Below are positions 24,723 through 32,424 of a stretch of 48,085 nucleotides of DNA, in pieces. The stretch lies in IMG/VR virus record IMGVR_UViG_3300047444_000117, positions 1 to 48,085 of that record. One strand, given 5' to 3'. Every line of letters starts with the position of its first letter. The first letter of the stretch is position 1. The notes beneath the pieces were generated by a model. It ran no database searches, was not told the DNA's origin, and saw only the letters and a list, made by a program, of their open reading frames with translations. Source of the stretch: a virus. The translations under genes and the position numbers were made by a program.

Positions 24723-24922
24723 CACGTCTGTCTTAAAAGGGACATGTTGCGCGCTATGTACTCCTGAACAGCCATTTTAACAATTACGCTAGAGGTGCAA
24801 TCCTTAGCTACCGCGAGTAAACGCACCTGCTTTATCAGTTCGGGCGTTGCCTTTGTGCTAAGCACGCGCACCTTACCGGCATCCGCGTAAGGCTCCTTAG
24901 GTATTACTCCGTTTCGCCCCAT
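24722..24922 (-). CDS. Ribbon-helix-helix DNA-binding protein
   Basis: This 66-residue protein has a beta strand KVRVLSTKAT followed by helices PELIKQVRLLAVAKD and TSSVIVKMAVQEYIARN, the Arc/MetJ-type fold. A GGAGGT site precedes its ATG. Its own promoter lies at 24950-24978, overlapped by tandem TTTTGGT repeats (24967-24973 and 24982-24988), a likely autoregulatory operator. It could be an antitoxin-like regulator for the membrane peptide, or the lysogeny regulator, since the main early promoters share part of the operator sequence. Confidence 0.8.
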   Translation of the reverse strand: MGRNGVIPKEPYADAGKVRVLSTKATPELIKQVRLLAVAKDCTSSVIVKMAVQEYIARNMSLLRQT

Positions 24923-24949
24923 ACCTACCTCCGTGGTGTTGATGCCATG

Positions 24950-24978
24950 ACTCTACGCGGGTACCATTTTGGTGTCAA
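24950..24978 (-). promoter_or_regulatory. Sigma70 promoter of the RHH operon, with operator-like repeats
   Basis: Leftward -35 TTGACA (24978-24973), 17-base spacer, -10 TAGAGT (24955-24950). CAAAACGG sits directly before the -35, giving the CAAAA-N3-TTGACR pattern seen at three more promoters at 45.7-46.0 kb. The leftward repeats ACCAAAA (15-bp period) overlap the -35. Confidence 0.7.
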
Positions 24979-24984
24979 CCGTTT

Positions 24985-24993
24985 TGGTAAAAT
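24985..24993 (+). promoter_or_regulatory. Extended -10 promoter candidate for the endolysin
   Basis: TGG-TAAAAT matches an extended -10 element 20 bases before the endolysin start codon region, with no good -35. It overlaps the RHH promoter region on the opposite strand, so RHH binding could block both. Confidence 0.35.
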
Positions 24994-25013
24994 AAATTTA
25001 GGAGGTTGGCCCT

Positions 25014-25508
25014 ATGGCCCTCAACAAGAGAATCATTACCTCTATCGTTGGTGCTGCACTCGTTAGTACTGCTATGTTCACCGCCAGCTTTGAGGGCGTA
25101 TCGAACAGGGTGTACACGGACCCAGTAGGCCACAAGGCCGTATGCGTGGGCCACGATAGCTACGCCCCGGACGGTTCCCCGCTCAAAGCCGGGACGGTCT
25201 ATACGGACGACATTTGTTCTTACCTGCTAGGCCAGGATACCAAGGCGGCGGACCAAGCGGTTACCCGGCTGGTTACGGTTCCCCTCTCGGCCGGTGAGCG
25301 TATGGCCTATACGGACTTTGTGTTTAACTTGGGAGAGAATGCGTTTGCAACCTCTACAGCCCTCGTCAAGATTAACAAGGGGGATCGTACAGGAGCTTGC
25401 AAAGAGTTGCTACGGTGGGATAAAGGTAAGGTACGCGGGAAGCTAGTAACGCTCCCCGGTCTTAAGACGCGACGCCAGGCAGAATACGCGGCGTGCATGA
25501 AGAAGTGA
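25014..25508 (+). CDS. SAR-type lysozyme endolysin (GH24 family)
   Basis: This 164-residue muramidase has an N-terminal weakly hydrophobic Ala/Ser/Thr-rich helix (residues 8-25), a likely signal-anchor-release domain exported by the host Sec system. Catalytic Glu27 and Asp36 are spaced as Glu11 and Asp20 of T4 lysozyme. The third residue, Thr in the classical E-8-D-5-T triad, is Ala42 here (HKAVCVGH), with Cys44 close by. The family ending GLKTRRQAEYAACMKK is intact. AGGAGG precedes the ATG. It is separated from the holin and spanins by the integrase and RHH genes. Confidence 0.88.
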   Translation: MALNKRIITSIVGAALVSTAMFTASFEGVSNRVYTDPVGHKAVCVGHDSYAPDGSPLKAGTVYTDDICSYLLGQDTKAADQAVTRLVTVPLSAGERMAYTDFVFNLGENAFATSTALVKINKGDRTGACKELLRWDKGKVRGKLVTLPGLKTRRQAEYAACMKK

Positions 25509-25511
25509 AAC

Positions 25512-25534
25512 GGCCCTCGAAAGAGGGCCTTTAA
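25512..25534 (+). terminator. Intrinsic terminator between convergent operons
   Basis: GGCCCTC-GAAA-GAGGGCC (25512-25529) is a seven-pair stem with a stable GNRA tetraloop, followed by TTT. It ends the rightward late transcript just before the leftward lipoprotein gene stops at 25540. The leftward side has a poor T-tract, so termination there may be weak. Confidence 0.75.
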
Positions 25535-25539
25535 ATGAC

Positions 25540-26313
25540 TTACTGGCTAGCGGCTACGGGAGCGCTCGCGGGCTGCGCGGTTGCGGCTTTGTACCGTGAT
25601 GCAATATCAGCGGCTACAGCTTGCGTCCGCATATTTAGCATATAGGTATCAGGCGTGCGGCAATCCGCGCTCATATGCTCGGACGTAGAGAGCGTGTTAG
25701 ACAGCCCGCCAACCGTGTACATAAGAGCGGAGTTACCGGCTTGCACAATCGCGGACTCCAGCCCGTACACAATGTCACTCGTTGGGATATTCGCGCACGG
25801 CTCGATAGGAGCAACCACAAACACTTGCTTACCGGATACGTGCGCCCGGTTGACAAACACGGCTAGGTCATTAGCGAACTGACTAACGGCGGCTTGCTGG
25901 TTCGGGTCCGTCCACGGCGTAACCATGTCGTTAAGCTGGAAATTGACAATGAGCCATTCGCTAGGGTCTTTGCCGAATTGGTCAGGAGTCGGCGGGAGGC
26001 CGTTATTCTCGCCCATGACGATACCGTGTAGCGTGGTCCCGTCCATTACTTGCGCGGTAACGTTGGCCGTAACGCCTTGAGCCGCTAGGGCGTCCTGCAA
26101 GCTCTGTACCGTGGTTGCGGAGCCCGTGGTATCGCTCGCAGCCCGGATAACCGCAGCGTGAGCCGTGGCTTGCGTTCCCTGCAACGGGAGGCCGTAGAAC
26201 GAGAGCGTAAGCGCGGGCTTAGCCGTAAGGGCGGCGGACGAGTCCCCGGAACCTCCACCACATGCGGCAAGCGTGAGAGCGGCTAGAGCGGTAACAATTG
26301 CTGTCTTAATCAT
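25540..26313 (-). CDS. Lipoprotein with degenerate SGNH-hydrolase fold
   Basis: This 257-residue protein has a signal peptide and lipobox LAAC (Cys18 followed by Gly, predicting outer-membrane sorting). The mature part aligns with SGNH/GDSL hydrolases. The block I position reads SFYGLPLQG where GDS is expected, so the nucleophile Ser is missing. The block III Asn survives (NFQLNDM). The final Asp-x-x-His region reads SADCRTPD, without the His. It is probably a catalytically dead enzyme used as a binding protein, for example to mask a receptor against superinfection. It ends the leftward operon, after the RNA polymerase gene. Confidence 0.7.
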   Translation of the reverse strand: MIKTAIVTALAALTLAACGGGSGDSSAALTAKPALTLSFYGLPLQGTQATAHAAVIRAASDTTGSATTVQSLQDALAAQGVTANVTAQVMDGTTLHGIVMGENNGLPPTPDQFGKDPSEWLIVNFQLNDMVTPWTDPNQQAAVSQFANDLAVFVNRAHVSGKQVFVVAPIEPCANIPTSDIVYGLESAIVQAGNSALMYTVGGLSNTLSTSEHMSADCRTPDTYMLNMRTQAVAADIASRYKAATAQPASAPVAASQ

Positions 26314-26392
26314 TTTGGTCCTATTGGGTATCTGTTGTAGCCCTCGGAGGGCCTTACGTAAGTTTACACGGTCTCTCAGCGTTTACAAGGAA

Positions 26393-28714
26393 TTAGAACC
26401 ATGCAAACAACGAGTCCCGTACATTATTCAAATTGAGTGAGCCGTACTTAGGTAGCTCGGGGAGCTTCTCCTTAGCCGCAGCAGGCAAATCCGCCGTTAC
26501 CTCAGCCGTCCAGTTAGCCAGAAGGTCCGTAGACATAAGCTCTACAAACTCCTCTCGCGTACTGTTGAACACCTCCCCGCACTGTGCGAACGGTGCGCCG
26601 AATGAGTCATGGATCATCCAGAAATTACGGACGCCCTGACGGTACAGCGCATTAACCGTGCGTACCATATGGGCCGCGTCTACACCGTGGACGAAGTTAG
26701 GCGATACTCCCGCGCGTTGGCCTCGCTTGCTTAGGGTGTCTTGTGTAATCTTAAAAGCACGGTCTCTTGACACGCCAAACGATTTTGTACGTATCTGTAC
26801 GGTGCGCTCGTTAAACCGCTCTTGCGTTACCACAAGACCCGCTGGCGTAGTCCATCGGAGGGGCTTACCTTCCTCGGTCAGCACGTCCGCCACAGATTGC
26901 AAGTACGCCATAGCGCCCAACATACCCGGCGCAACCTCGGTAAAGCACGCGTTGATCTGATTCGCCAACCATAAGCACTCCCCCTCAGGTGCGCCCGTCT
27001 TAGCCTGTACTTGCTCGCCAAACGTAAATGCACCCGCGCTATAAACCTTGGTCATGCTCGGGGCCTTGAGTAAGTCCCGGTCAATCGCCTTGGTGGACCA
27101 AAACCGGAGGTGCTCCATAAGCTCCACACCCGCCCCGGCTACAGAGGTACACAGCCTCCGCGTAAGTGCCTCCGCCATGCGTCCATAGTAATCGTCCCCG
27201 CGCTCGGTTGGCGTGAGGTTCACCATAGCGCCCGCGCTCTCGTCCCGCGTCATGCCGGATAGCATTTGCACGCCCGAACAAGACCCGTCAAGTGCGCCCG
27301 CCAGGCGGCTGCGGAACCCCGGCCCCTCATACGTGAAGCCGTTCCACTCAATACAGGCGGCTAGAAACTGGTACGGCTTGTCCGCTCCGCGCCACTCTTG
27401 ATTAACGTATGGGTCCGTGGCAACGCCGCGAATCATTACATCATTATCCCGCGTCCACTCCTCGCGCTCCTCCGGTGTACGGTTGACCTTGCGCCCGTCT
27501 ACCATGACCTTATCGGCCCCGTACAGGTTGCACAGATTGATAGCGAGCCAACGCGCACCCTCACGGCCCAACGCAACGCCCTCAGCAAACTCCAGCAACC
27601 CTTTACACAGGTCGGAACCTTGCGGGCTAACGATCGTAGTAGCAGGGTACATGCGGCCCCGCCAGTCGAGATTCCACGGGAAGTAAAACGCCTCCGCGTC
27701 CCCAAGCTCCTCAAACGCGTCCAACGTAAGGGCTGAGCGGATCATATTGCTACGGGTCTCCGCTGGTGCATCGTGGCGCACCTCTACAGTACCGTACCCT
27801 TCAATGTGTGAGGACAAAGACTCACGCTCGAAATACTCCGCCACCTCCTTAACGCGTGCATTGACGCGCCACGCGGTACCCTGTAGGGCGTTCAAGGCGG
27901 ACACGATATCTTGCCCCTCGATAGCCTTGCGAACGCCTCTAACGGCCTGTACGTGGCTGTACAGATACCCGCCGTGCGCCATGCCTGTAGACCAAGGCAC
28001 GGGAGGGACTAGCATAGGCTTGCCCTCGATAAACTCCGTGAGGCTCCCGTCCGTCAATACCTCCTGGAGAAACTTAGGAGTAGCCATGAGGTTATTAACC
28101 TCTTGCTTGACTGAGCCAAAGGAGCGCGCCCCGGTTACCTCCTCAATCCAGCCCGTAGAGTGACAAAAGTAATCAATAAGGACTAACGCGGTTTGCTCAT
28201 ACCCAAGCGTCTTATGCGGGTCAACGCCGCCGCACTTATCTTTAAGACGCGCCCCGATACGTTTAGCGGTGCTCTGCACGCTTGCGCCGTCTAAGGTCAT
28301 CATACGGCCCCACGTTACAGACAACCCGCACCACGTAGCCTCTACTAGCTGCTGTACGCTGAGGGCGCTAACCGGGTTCTTACTCTTGCCGTCCAATTGC
28401 ACGCGTGATGGTTGGCTATTCTCCGCAGACAACGCGCGCTTAAGATCAATCCTGACTCGTGGGCCTCCGGTACCTAGTGCGTTACTGAAGTCGCTAAGCG
28501 CGCGCTCTACAGCGTCCCGCCTAAGGTGCGCCTCCGTAATCTTAAATTCGCTAACCGCCTCTCGTGAGAGTTGCTTAAGTACTAACTCGCTAAACCCCTC
28601 CGATACCAAGCGGTCCACATGCGCGCGGGCATATGGGCGCTCTGTAGGAATATGGGAGGCTTGTAAGTCTCGCTTTGCTCGGCGTGCCGCTTGGTATTCG
28701 GAGAGTGTAGCCAT
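26393..28714 (-). CDS. T7-type single-subunit RNA polymerase
   Basis: This 773-residue DNA-directed RNA polymerase has all catalytic elements: Asp476 in DGSCSGVQ (T7 D537), Arg546/Lys550/Tyr558 with the T7 K631-Y639 spacing, and Asp703 in IHDSFG (T7 D812). It ends LFAWF, like the T7 FAFA foot. It is about 110 residues shorter than T7 RNAP, mainly in the N-terminal domain. AAAGG precedes the ATG. It is the last of the replication-type genes on the leftward strand, far from the early promoters, so late expression would be delayed. Its own promoters were not recognised. Combining it with an HK97/lambda tail block and an integrase is unusual. Confidence 0.95.
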   Translation of the reverse strand: MATLSEYQAARRAKRDLQASHIPTERPYARAHVDRLVSEGFSELVLKQLSREAVSEFKITEAHLRRDAVERALSDFSNALGTGGPRVRIDLKRALSAENSQPSRVQLDGKSKNPVSALSVQQLVEATWCGLSVTWGRMMTLDGASVQSTAKRIGARLKDKCGGVDPHKTLGYEQTALVLIDYFCHSTGWIEEVTGARSFGSVKQEVNNLMATPKFLQEVLTDGSLTEFIEGKPMLVPPVPWSTGMAHGGYLYSHVQAVRGVRKAIEGQDIVSALNALQGTAWRVNARVKEVAEYFERESLSSHIEGYGTVEVRHDAPAETRSNMIRSALTLDAFEELGDAEAFYFPWNLDWRGRMYPATTIVSPQGSDLCKGLLEFAEGVALGREGARWLAINLCNLYGADKVMVDGRKVNRTPEEREEWTRDNDVMIRGVATDPYVNQEWRGADKPYQFLAACIEWNGFTYEGPGFRSRLAGALDGSCSGVQMLSGMTRDESAGAMVNLTPTERGDDYYGRMAEALTRRLCTSVAGAGVELMEHLRFWSTKAIDRDLLKAPSMTKVYSAGAFTFGEQVQAKTGAPEGECLWLANQINACFTEVAPGMLGAMAYLQSVADVLTEEGKPLRWTTPAGLVVTQERFNERTVQIRTKSFGVSRDRAFKITQDTLSKRGQRAGVSPNFVHGVDAAHMVRTVNALYRQGVRNFWMIHDSFGAPFAQCGEVFNSTREEFVELMSTDLLANWTAEVTADLPAAAKEKLPELPKYGSLNLNNVRDSLFAWF

Positions 28715-28732
28715 AATGCCTTTATCAGTGAG

Positions 28733-29335
28733 TTAGCCCCATTGCTCCGCCATAGCCTCAGCAATTCCGGCGTATGTGCGGGAGCGTTCTTTCCATCGGT
28801 CAGGTCCGGGCGGCATCTTGTGTACGCGCGCCTCGCGCCCCTCTACGATGTTGGTAGGCTGGAGCTTTGGGAGGTTCTTAAGCCACAGGCACGTAGCCTT
28901 AGTTTCTCCATGCCCGAATTGCCAAGGCTGGATAACCTGGTCAGGTTTGCGGATACGCCCACTAATCACGCTTACGGGGTTCTCAAGCGCGATACGTTCA
29001 ATAGGCGCACTCATAAGGAGGCGGACAAACTCAAGGGCCTCCTCTTGGTCGGTGCGGCGCGTTGGGTAACTTGGGTGCGCCCGCCGCTCATTGGTCGGTA
29101 GGTGTCTGTCCTCAGGGTGATACAGCCATCGCACGCCCGCTACAGTCAGGTACGTACAAGGCGGGTGGCATATCATCAAATCCCAACCATCGTAAAGAAC
29201 GTCTCGTACGTCCCCTTGGTAGTGGTTCCCCGGTGTGTCCGTGGGTAGAAGATCACAGGACATTGCGTAGTTTCCTCGCGCTGCGAATGCACCCCGCACA
29301 CGCCCGCTATATTCGCAGGCCGCCAGGATACGCAT
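28733..29335 (-). CDS. Cytosine-C5 methyltransferase-like protein
   Basis: This 200-residue protein has an SAM-binding start (RILAACEYSGRVRGAF), an acidic motif, a catalytic-loop motif HPPCTYL (Cys60) and motif VI-like ENP (118-120). These are as in C5-cytosine methylases. It lacks room for a usual target recognition domain. Such short phage proteins are widely annotated as DNA methyltransferases but are rarely tested. It might protect phage DNA from host restriction. Its ATG overlaps the previous stop (TAATG). Confidence 0.75.
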   Translation of the reverse strand: MRILAACEYSGRVRGAFAARGNYAMSCDLLPTDTPGNHYQGDVRDVLYDGWDLMICHPPCTYLTVAGVRWLYHPEDRHLPTNERRAHPSYPTRRTDQEEALEFVRLLMSAPIERIALENPVSVISGRIRKPDQVIQPWQFGHGETKATCLWLKNLPKLQPTNIVEGREARVHKMPPGPDRWKERSRTYAGIAEAMAEQWG

Positions 29336-29529
29336 TAGGTAAAGGCGTAGTAATCGGCGGTAAGCTCACGCTCCAGCCGGTTAGAGTCCGATACGCCTAG
29401 CTCTAGGTAAGCGTCCCGCATGTGGTCTCCAGCCCGTACTACGTTCCCCGTCTCCAGTGCGATAGCGATAAGGTTATAAAACGCGTTGTACTTGGCTTGA
29501 TTGATTACCCGATTCAAAGTCTTATGCAC
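29335..29529 (-). CDS. Small helical early protein, unknown
   Basis: This 64-residue protein overlaps both neighbours (eight bases upstream, one base downstream), so it is clearly part of the operon. It is charged and helical (NRVINQAKYNAFYNLIAIALETGN, then DHMRDAYLELG). No known motif is seen. It lies between a nucleotide hydrolase and the methylase-like gene. Confidence 0.65.
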   Translation of the reverse strand: MHKTLNRVINQAKYNAFYNLIAIALETGNVVRAGDHMRDAYLELGVSDSNRLERELTADYYAFT

Positions 29530-29911
29530 TTACGTTGTACTCCTTACGGATAAGCTCACTCAAAAACAGGGCGTTAGTAACTACGTGGTCAATGTGCAAT
29601 TCACCACTCTCCACGTCGCGGGAATCTAGCCCGTGCTTACCCATTTCGTTCCAATGTCGCTCGAATGCGGAGCTATAACGGTCTATTCCCTCGTCTACCT
29701 CCCGCCAGCTATGCGCGGCGTATTTACGTGCGCCAAAGGTAAGCACGCGGGCTACGCCCTCAAGCGCTCGCGCACAACCAAACCGGAGCAACGAGAAACG
29801 GGGCTTTCCGCCGTCAAACTTGAGACCACCTACCGGGGCTTTGTCCACGCCAAACGGACACGTAGCCAAGTGGGTCATTCCTGGGTCCGCCTCACAGTTA
29901 CACCTATCCAT
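29522..29911 (-). CDS. dATP/dGTP diphosphohydrolase-like protein (MazG-like superfamily)
   Basis: This 129-residue protein contains LKFDGGKPRFSLLRF (about residues 30-44), EGVARVLTFGARKYAAHSWR (51-70) and a helix with ESGELHIDHVVTNALFLSEL (101-120). This is the pattern of the phage dATP/dGTP pyrophosphohydrolase family (DUF5664). The N-terminal CNC...H...C cluster could bind zinc. Members adjust dNTP pools; some relatives (MazZ) act in 2-aminoadenine phages. No PurZ-like gene is present here, so a general pool function is likelier. Confidence 0.8.
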   Translation of the reverse strand: MDRCNCEADPGMTHLATCPFGVDKAPVGGLKFDGGKPRFSLLRFGCARALEGVARVLTFGARKYAAHSWREVDEGIDRYSSAFERHWNEMGKHGLDSRDVESGELHIDHVVTNALFLSELIRKEYNVSA

Positions 29912-30125
29912 ACTTTCTCCTGTGCTTTTTGAGCTTCTTTGCTACGCGTTTGTCAAATCGCTTGGTCTCAATAACCCCGCGCTCTATCAGTAAGAGGACA
30001 AAGGCGGTTGTGTCCGCCGCCTCGTCCGTAAGTTGCTTTGCGCCCCAATCCTCACGGGCTAGTTTCATGGCGGCTTGTATAAACTCGCTCGCCTCCTCTG
30101 CTGCGTGTCGGAGTAGGGCTGTCAT
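29904..30125 (-). CDS. MazG-like nucleotide pyrophosphohydrolase (short)
   Basis: This 73-residue protein has a helix with EEASEFIQAAMKLA (about residues 10-23) and LTDEAADTTAFVLLLIERG (32-50), matching the EExxE...ExxD metal-binding pattern of MazG folds. It is minimal in length and would act as a dimer or tetramer. It overlaps the next gene by eight bases. The basic tail KRVAKKLKKHRRKYG is unusual. Confidence 0.65.
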   Translation of the reverse strand: MTALLRHAAEEASEFIQAAMKLAREDWGAKQLTDEAADTTAFVLLLIERGVIETKRFDKRVAKKLKKHRRKYG

Positions 30126-30134
30126 ATGCCAGTA

Positions 30135-30923
30135 TTAAGAGATAAGGAGGTTCTTACGGTGCTGCTTAGAGGAAGTCATAACGCGGCCTCGGGACCAATG
30201 CCCGCATTTGCAGTGATACCGGGTGTACTTGCCAACCTGAGTACTACGGGTACCCTTGCGGATAACGTCCGATGAACCGCACGCGGGACACTTATGAGCG
30301 TCCTCTGTGTCGTCCTCGTCATAGTTGGCTACGTTCGGGTGACCTTGCATCCACGGACGGAGGATTAGGTACAACTCCTCCAGTGAGAGAACGTCCGCGA
30401 TATTGTAGGTTTTCATTTCGGCCCAAGCCTCCTGATTACCTGCAAGACATTCGCGCCACAACGTAAAGCCCGCAAATTTGCCGTGGTTCAACTTCTTATG
30501 TGTGGTGCACAGCTTGTCCGTAAGAAACTCAAGTTTCGCGCTAGTCATAGCGAAGTGTCGGCGCGCTTCTAGGAGTGTGTCCACAACCTTAAACGGAGAC
30601 GGCGGCGGCATGCCAAGCAATAGGAAGCGGGCTTGGATTTTTCGAACGTCAAACTTCTTAGCATTATGACCAACGACAATATCCGCTTTGTCTAGCAGCT
30701 TCCACAACTTACGGATAATCCGCGTGTCGTCCTCTTTGTCACGCTGGCGGCTATTGTCCTCGTAGGTAATAGCGTCCTCACCTAACCACTTGGCGCAAAA
30801 AGACAGTACGCACCACTCCCGGTTAATCTGATTAAGTCCTACGTTTTGGTCCCATAGGCTCCATACGTAAGCCAGGATAGGCGCGCTTTCAATATCGAGT
30901 AACAGGATTTTAGGTCGATTCAT
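30135..30923 (-). CDS. DEDD 3'-5' exonuclease with C-terminal zinc ribbon
   Basis: This 262-residue RNase H-fold exonuclease starts at ATG 30923 (MNRPKILLLDIESAP); an in-frame ATG at 30965 would add 14 residues. The DxE pair is in LLLDIESAP, a second Asp is in NAKKFDV, and YNIADVLSLEELY supplies the last. The tail has CPACGSSD...YHCKCGHWSRG, a zinc ribbon. It resembles phage YprB/PolB-like exonucleases used in recombination or proofreading. It overlaps the upstream gene by 14 bases. Confidence 0.8.
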   Translation of the reverse strand: MNRPKILLLDIESAPILAYVWSLWDQNVGLNQINREWCVLSFCAKWLGEDAITYEDNSRQRDKEDDTRIIRKLWKLLDKADIVVGHNAKKFDVRKIQARFLLLGMPPPSPFKVVDTLLEARRHFAMTSAKLEFLTDKLCTTHKKLNHGKFAGFTLWRECLAGNQEAWAEMKTYNIADVLSLEELYLILRPWMQGHPNVANYDEDDTEDAHKCPACGSSDVIRKGTRSTQVGKYTRYHCKCGHWSRGRVMTSSKQHRKNLLIS

Positions 30924-31116
30924 GTTTGGCGGTAGCTTCCTTTGTGATTTGCTCGCGGGCTTCAATCTCGAATTGAGTGGCGGCGTTGGTGTAAGTGTCT
31001 TTTGTCACGGTGCGTACGGCTCGAAACTCCGTACCGTCCACACTGGCTACAACCTCGTAGACCATGAGGCCGTATTGCTCGGTCCAACCCTTCCGTACTG
31101 TCTTAATTACTGTCAC
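30910..31116 (-). CDS. Small early protein, unknown
   Basis: This 68-residue soluble protein has a beta-rich middle (YGLMVYEVVASVDGTEFRAVRTV) and a charged helical end. It overlaps the endonuclease VII-like gene by four bases (ATGA) and the exonuclease gene at its end. No motif is recognised. Confidence 0.65.
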   Translation of the reverse strand: MTVIKTVRKGWTEQYGLMVYEVVASVDGTEFRAVRTVTKDTYTNAATQFEIEAREQITKEATAKHEST

Positions 31117-31514
31117 GCGCTCTCTACCTTCTTAGCGGCCCGCTTAGCCTTAGCCGCTGCGTTACGCTTAATCCGTGCGGCCTCTTTCTTTTCCTCAGGC
31201 GTCTTATGCGTGTGGTGTAGAAGGAACGTAGGGTTATTGTTGAAATGCTCGATATACGCAGCGCACCGCCGCAACACCTCCGGGATAGGAAGCCCGGTAC
31301 CCATCGCTTTAGCCGCGTTCTCAATCTTGCCTAGGCGGCTGTTAGTCCACGTTGCGAGGATTGCCCGGTGAAACCCTGTGGTATGACAATGGTCCGCAGC
31401 GGCTTTATCCGGTGGAATAATCCAACCTGAGATAGGGTCCCGTCCATTTTGCTCGGCTAGTTTTGCGGCCCGGTATTCCGGGAGTTTGCTAGCTGGTAAT
31501 TTGCTTAAGCTCAT
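31113..31514 (-). CDS. Endonuclease VII-like Holliday-junction resolvase
   Basis: This 133-residue protein has the His-Asn core AADHCHTTGFHRAILATWTNSRLGKIENAA (about 40-69) of recombination endonuclease VII. The first zinc Cys pair of T4 endo VII is absent: the usual C-x-x-C region reads DPISGWII. Its lysine-rich C-terminal tail (AARIKRNAAAKAKRAAKK) probably binds DNA. It would debranch replicating DNA before packaging, as T7 gp3 does. It overlaps the exonuclease gene by 26 bases. Confidence 0.8.
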   Translation of the reverse strand: MSLSKLPASKLPEYRAAKLAEQNGRDPISGWIIPPDKAAADHCHTTGFHRAILATWTNSRLGKIENAAKAMGTGLPIPEVLRRCAAYIEHFNNNPTFLLHHTHKTPEEKKEAARIKRNAAAKAKRAAKKVESA

Positions 31515-32424
31515 TAAGCTCCTTAGTTACGCGCGCCTCCAACCGGAGCAACGCATCGTTGATCGTGTGGTGTTTATCCGGGAACGCCTCCGCAACGTTT
31601 CTAATGGTCGCTTGCGCGTCCGTACGGAGCCATAGCAAGGCCGCTTGCTCTACTAGGTAGTCAGACCACGGTGCGCCGTAATGCTCCGCGTACGCGGCCA
31701 TTACGCGGTCTTGGGCTTGCTCCGCGTCCGTGGCTGGTGCGAGGTACTTAACCGCCCGCGCCTCTCCGCATTGCTGCCCGAATAACTTAGGCAACCCCGG
31801 TATGTTGTCGGCGGTGTCTCCTTGGAGGAGTTGCAGAAAGAACCATTTAGAACCGTACTGGAGACCGTCAACGCCCATAACGTCATACGCGCCAGGCGGT
31901 ACCTCTGTAACCGTGAAGTCCATCCAATTGATATGCACTCCGGGGAGCATTCGCATATCCTTATCGCGCGTAGCAATAACGGACTTACCTTGGTGTGCGC
32001 AATACGCAATACCATCGTCCGCCTCACGCGTTACCCAAACCTTAGGCGTAAAGCGCGGCCCCTCGTAATGCTCCAGTACTTCCCGGAGGTACGCCCAATT
32101 CTTAGGTTTGCGTCCTGAGCGTTGCCCTTGGTACTTCTTAACCGTTGCTATTAAGTACCTGTGCGCTTTAGTACAGCCACTTGCGCTAAGGTGTAGCCTT
32201 ACCGACTCCGCCCCACTCCTCAGCCTCATTAGCTCTATGCGGTCGAATGCGTTATGACGCGCCCGTGCGGGCTCACAGTCATCGTTTCCCGCCGCGTAGT
32301 AAGCCAAATAATCGGCGTCCACATGCATTTCTAATCCGGGTACCGTTGGTGGAAATACGCCCACCCCAAATTGCGGGGACTCCTCGGTGGTCCGCTGTAT
32401 GAGTGTCGCTAGATTTGCGTCCAT
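31489..32424 (-). CDS. 5'-3' exonuclease (T7 gp6-like, FEN superfamily)
   Basis: This 311-residue protein shows the FEN metal-binding acids: VDADYLAYYAA near residue 35, EADDGIAYCA, ATRDKDMRML and the H3TH-associated LLQGDTADNIPG. It would remove RNA primers and degrade host DNA during replication. Gene order with ligase, polymerase and resolvase mirrors T7. It overlaps the HNH gene upstream by 16 bases. Confidence 0.9.
   Translation of the reverse strand: MDANLATLIQRTTEESPQFGVGVFPPTVPGLEMHVDADYLAYYAAGNDDCEPARARHNAFDRIELMRLRSGAESVRLHLSASGCTKAHRYLIATVKKYQGQRSGRKPKNWAYLREVLEHYEGPRFTPKVWVTREADDGIAYCAHQGKSVIATRDKDMRMLPGVHINWMDFTVTEVPPGAYDVMGVDGLQYGSKWFFLQLLQGDTADNIPGLPKLFGQQCGEARAVKYLAPATDAEQAQDRVMAAYAEHYGAPWSDYLVEQAALLWLRTDAQATIRNVAEAFPDKHHTINDALLRLEARVTKELNELKQITS

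Noticed and set aside
26340-26352. GCCCT-CGG-AGGGC hairpin between the RNA polymerase and lipoprotein genes as a terminator
   Set aside because: Only five pairs and no T-run on either strand.
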